From an uncultured Bacteroidales bacterium (GTDB taxonomy: Bacteria; Bacteroidota; Bacteroidia; Bacteroidales; UBA932): a DNA stretch of 64,000 nucleotides. The notes under the pieces were generated by a model. It had not been told where the DNA came from. It did no database searches and saw only the letters and a list, made by a program, of their open reading frames with translations. Of the stretch, positions 61,717 to 64,000 are shown piece after piece. Within the stretch, counting starts at the first letter, position 1, and each line of letters opens with the position of its first letter. The translations under genes were made by a program, and so were the position numbers. The stretch lies in contig CAKVCK010000010.1 of assembly GCA_934725575.1 (NCBI GenBank), positions 1 to 64,000 of the forward strand, written 5' to 3'.

Positions 61717-63370
61717 GGAAGATCTGAAAACCTTTGATTTCACATCTGTGAATATAACGGATCTTCTGCCTCAGAGGAAGCCTTTTGTGATGATTTCCAG
61801 CCTGTTGTCGTGCTCTTATGAGAGGACGGTGACATTGTTTGAAGTCCGTGACGACAATGTCTTTGTGGAGGATGGAAGGCTTGTTCCGGAAGGCCTTGTG
61901 GAGAACATCGCCCAGACCTGTGCCGCGCGGATAGGCTTTATCAACAAGTACATACTGCATAAACCAGTCAGCGTGGGCTATGTCTGCGCGCTGAAGGATT
62001 TCAAGGTCGATAGGACTCCTGCGGTCGGCGAGACAGTCGAGACGGAAATCAAACTCAAAGGAGAATTCGGAACAATGCTTATAGTGGACGCGGTGGCAAA
62101 ATCAGGCGGGAATATGCTGGCGGAAGGCTCAATGGTGATCGCTTTGGACGAAAGCAGGCCTGTCAATGAATATAAAGCCGTGGTCAAAGTCTCTGACAAC
62201 ATCATCTCGCCTTTGGGAACGACCACGGAAGAGAATTACGCGGCGGTGAAGGCTGGGAAGTCGGCTCTGAGGCTCTACGAATCCTCAAAGAATCTCCCGG
62301 AACCGTTCTTTGCCTCTTTGATAGACGAGGATTCCTTGGCTGATGAATATGCCGGAATCGATTCGTCCGCAAGGATTGGTGAATATGCCGGACTGGATGG
62401 CCTCACACGTTTTGAAAAACGGATAATCTTATCTGTGTCAAAGGCTTTGAAGGGTACGGAGATAGATCCGGCCTCTGACGATATGCTGTTCGTGGTGTCT
62501 TCCACGAAGGGTAATGTGGAACTGCTGGACAGTGAGGCCGAGCCTTGCGGCGGGGATCCTGCCGAAAGGGAAAGGCTTGGAAACTCGGCCGAGAAGATAG
62601 CCAGGTTTTTTGGGAATAGGAACACCCCGATTGTCGTGTCAAACGCCTGTATCTCCGGACTTTGCGCCCAGATTACGGCAATGAGGGAACTTCAGGCCGG
62701 AAGATTCGGCACGGTGATCGTGACCGGATCCGATGTCCAGTCACGTTTCATCATCTCTGGCTTCCAGTCGTTCAAGGCATTGTCGCAGGAGGCTTGCAGA
62801 CCGTTCGATGCCCGGAGAAAAGGACTGAATCTTGGCGAAGCCGCCGCCACGATCATATTCCAGTACAAGACACCCGCACCGGATGACTGGGTGCTGCTCC
62901 GTGGAGCGATCCGTAACGATGCAAATCATATTTCCGGGCCTTCCAGAACAGGAAAAGGCAGTTTCAGGGCGATCAAGGCTGTGCTTGGAGATGTCAAGCC
63001 GGAGGATTTGGCGCTCGTGTCGGTCCACGGCACATCGACCGCCTACAATGACGAGATGGAGTCCATCGCATTGACCAGAGCCGGATTGCAGGATGTGCCG
63101 GTGAACAGCCTGAAAGGCTATTTCGGCCACACGATGGGGGCGGCTGGAATCCTTGAGACCATCCTTTCGATGGCCTCTGTCGATGACGGGACTGTTCTGG
63201 GAACACGAGGATATTCAGAATGCGGAGTATCTTGTCCGCTGGACATCTCGCCGGAGCCGAGAAGAACTACGAAACGGGCGTTCGTCAAGCTTTTGTCAGG
63301 GTTCGGAGGTTGCAACGCCGCCGGTATATTCGTAAAAGGGGACCGCGTTTTGAAAGGAGGTGAAAGATGA
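61709..63370 (+). CDS. 3-hydroxyacyl-ACP dehydratase–ketosynthase fusion
   Basis: About 553 aa (557 if ATG at 61697 is used). Residues about 1-150: hotdog dehydratase of the ApeI/ApeP type (LLPQRKPFVMISSLL…AQTCAARIGF…GYVCALKDFKVDR). Residues about 190-545: FabF-type ketosynthase with active-site Cys in SNACISGLCA, His in VHGTSTAYNDEMES and His in YFGHTMGAAG, the complete Cys-His-His triad. In most aryl-polyene clusters these are separate genes. Coupled to the acyltransferase upstream and, by 4-bp overlap, to the next gene. Confidence 0.88.
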   Translation: MTEEDLKTFDFTSVNITDLLPQRKPFVMISSLLSCSYERTVTLFEVRDDNVFVEDGRLVPEGLVENIAQTCAARIGFINKYILHKPVSVGYVCALKDFKVDRTPAVGETVETEIKLKGEFGTMLIVDAVAKSGGNMLAEGSMVIALDESRPVNEYKAVVKVSDNIISPLGTTTEENYAAVKAGKSALRLYESSKNLPEPFFASLIDEDSLADEYAGIDSSARIGEYAGLDGLTRFEKRIILSVSKALKGTEIDPASDDMLFVVSSTKGNVELLDSEAEPCGGDPAERERLGNSAEKIARFFGNRNTPIVVSNACISGLCAQITAMRELQAGRFGTVIVTGSDVQSRFIISGFQSFKALSQEACRPFDARRKGLNLGEAAATIIFQYKTPAPDDWVLLRGAIRNDANHISGPSRTGKGSFRAIKAVLGDVKPEDLALVSVHGTSTAYNDEMESIALTRAGLQDVPVNSLKGYFGHTMGAAGILETILSMASVDDGTVLGTRGYSECGVSCPLDISPEPRRTTKRAFVKLLSGFGGCNAAGIFVKGDRVLKGGER

Positions 63371-63918
63371 AAGTAAAGGCGAGTGTTTTGATCACTCCTG
63401 ACAAGGTGGTCGTTGGGGAAAAAATCCTTATCTTTGAATCTTCCGGCGCGGATCTGCTGGTGGAGATTTACAGGAAGAAGGTGGGTGATTATCCTAAGTT
63501 CTTCAAGATGGACCCTTTGGCCCGTCTTGGGTTCGTCGCCTCTGAATTGCTCTTGGGTGAGGAAACGCCGAGGAAGACGGACTGCGAGGACAGGGCGGTG
63601 ATATTCTTCAACAAGAGTGCATCGCTTGCGGATGACGCCGAATATCAGAAGACTATCGGAAAAGATGGATTCTTTCCGAGCCCAGCTGTGTTCGTGTACA
63701 CCTTGCCGAACATTGTGACAGGGGAGATCGCGATCAGGAACAAGTACTATGGAGAGACATCCTTCTATGTGCTTGAGGAAAAGGATGGCAAGGTGATGAA
63801 AGAGATTGTGGAGCAGGCTTTTCAGGATCCGATGACGGAATCCGCCATCGCAGGTTGGCTGGAATGCTCTGATTCCGAACATTTTGAGGCCGAATTATAT
63901 TTAATTGAAAAACAATAA
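63367..63918 (+). CDS. Ketosynthase-like protein without catalytic Cys
   Basis: 183 aa. The segment FPSPAVFVYTLPNIVTGEIAIRN lines up with the ketosynthase stretch that leads to the active Cys (…NTmPNAVAGHIAIRfg…), but the expected T-A-C-A/S is replaced by FYVLEEKDG, and the downstream His motifs are absent. It resembles half of a ketosynthase and may be a chain-length or docking partner of the fusion enzyme. Alternative: a decayed paralogue. ATG overlaps the previous stop (ATGA). Confidence 0.65.
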   Translation: MKVKASVLITPDKVVVGEKILIFESSGADLLVEIYRKKVGDYPKFFKMDPLARLGFVASELLLGEETPRKTDCEDRAVIFFNKSASLADDAEYQKTIGKDGFFPSPAVFVYTLPNIVTGEIAIRNKYYGETSFYVLEEKDGKVMKEIVEQAFQDPMTESAIAGWLECSDSEHFEAELYLIEKQ

Positions 63919-63919
63919 T

Positions 63920-64000
63920 ATGGACGCGCTTATCAACGAATTGAAAATGAGGATTATCGAGGCTCTCAAACTCGCTGATCTCAAACCGGAGGACATCGAC
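63920..64000 (+). CDS. Second acyl carrier protein, partial (runs off the window)
   Basis: 27 codons from the ATG at 63920: MDALINELKMRIIEALKLAD then LKPEDID, the first helix of an ACP just before the expected D-S-L. Follows the ketosynthase-like gene by 1 nt. Two ACPs are usual in aryl-polyene clusters. Confidence 0.78.
   Translation, partial: MDALINELKMRIIEALKLADLKPEDID

Overview
The window looks like a chromosomal segment of a Bacteroidota bacterium, most likely order Bacteroidales. The evidence is: promoters of the TTTG-(19-21)-TAnnTTTG type, almost no Shine-Dalgarno sequences, many SPII lipoproteins, a TonB receptor/DUF4249/FecR/ECF-sigma locus, the atpDC-BEFHAG gene order, and an rseC-rnfBCDGEA operon. 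Base composition is near 50% GC. I cannot name the genus from sequence alone.

Layout. (1) 0.5-15 kb: a tyrosine recombinase followed by three very large surface lipoproteins that share an N-terminal Cys-x-Asp-Tyr motif but have different stalks: collagen-like Gly-x-y repeats, Gly-Asp-Lys repeats, or a coiled coil. With them lie a barrel-only relative of OmpA, two DUF1573 genes and a small lipoprotein. Upstream of the first and third lipoproteins sits a 155-bp cassette with inverted terminal arms, carrying a consensus promoter inside an identical 50-bp core. The two cassettes lie in opposite orientation: the right one fires into its lipoprotein gene and the left one points away from its gene. 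I read this as a pair of invertible promoters, currently OFF (left) and ON (right), with the adjacent recombinase as candidate invertase. (2) 15-18 kb: a DUF4143 ATPase behind three 23-bp tandem repeats, then an OmpA-type porin. (3) 18-27 kb: enolase and a complete F-type ATP synthase operon. (4) 27-36 kb: a NamZ/DUF1343 muramidase-like protein, an ECF sigma factor, a hairpin-rich 137-bp tandem array, a TonB receptor, DUF4249 and other lipoproteins, and FecR. (5) 36-45 kb, minus strand: tRNA-Ser(GGA), a Tat-exported aldo/keto reductase with ferredoxin clusters, a NapH-like membrane ferredoxin, thiamine pyrophosphokinase, a single-frame LptG-Fmt fusion, and alaS. (6) 45-57 kb, plus strand: two M23 peptidases, a MerR protein, NIF3, a zinc-ribbon protein, dnaB, DUF3108, RseC and the Rnf complex. 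(7) 57.9-64 kb: the start of an aryl-polyene/flexirubin-type pigment cluster (aromatic amino acid lyase resembling tyrosine ammonia lyase, methyltransferase, ACP, acyltransferase, dehydratase-ketosynthase fusion, ketosynthase-like protein, second ACP) that runs off the right edge.

Two signals cut across gene boundaries. A short palindromic repeat (7-bp stems around a GAGCCTGTCGA-like loop) occurs between genes and also in frame inside atpG, the TonB receptor, the FecR gene and a lipoprotein gene, using five of its six possible reading frames. The hexamer GAATAT/ATATTC is strongly over-represented on both strands (about 170 hits by hand count against about 31 expected at equal base frequencies), except in genes that look highly expressed.

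Functionally, Rnf and the ATP synthase form an energy module, the envelope genes dominate the rest, and the left end looks like a phase-variable surface system.
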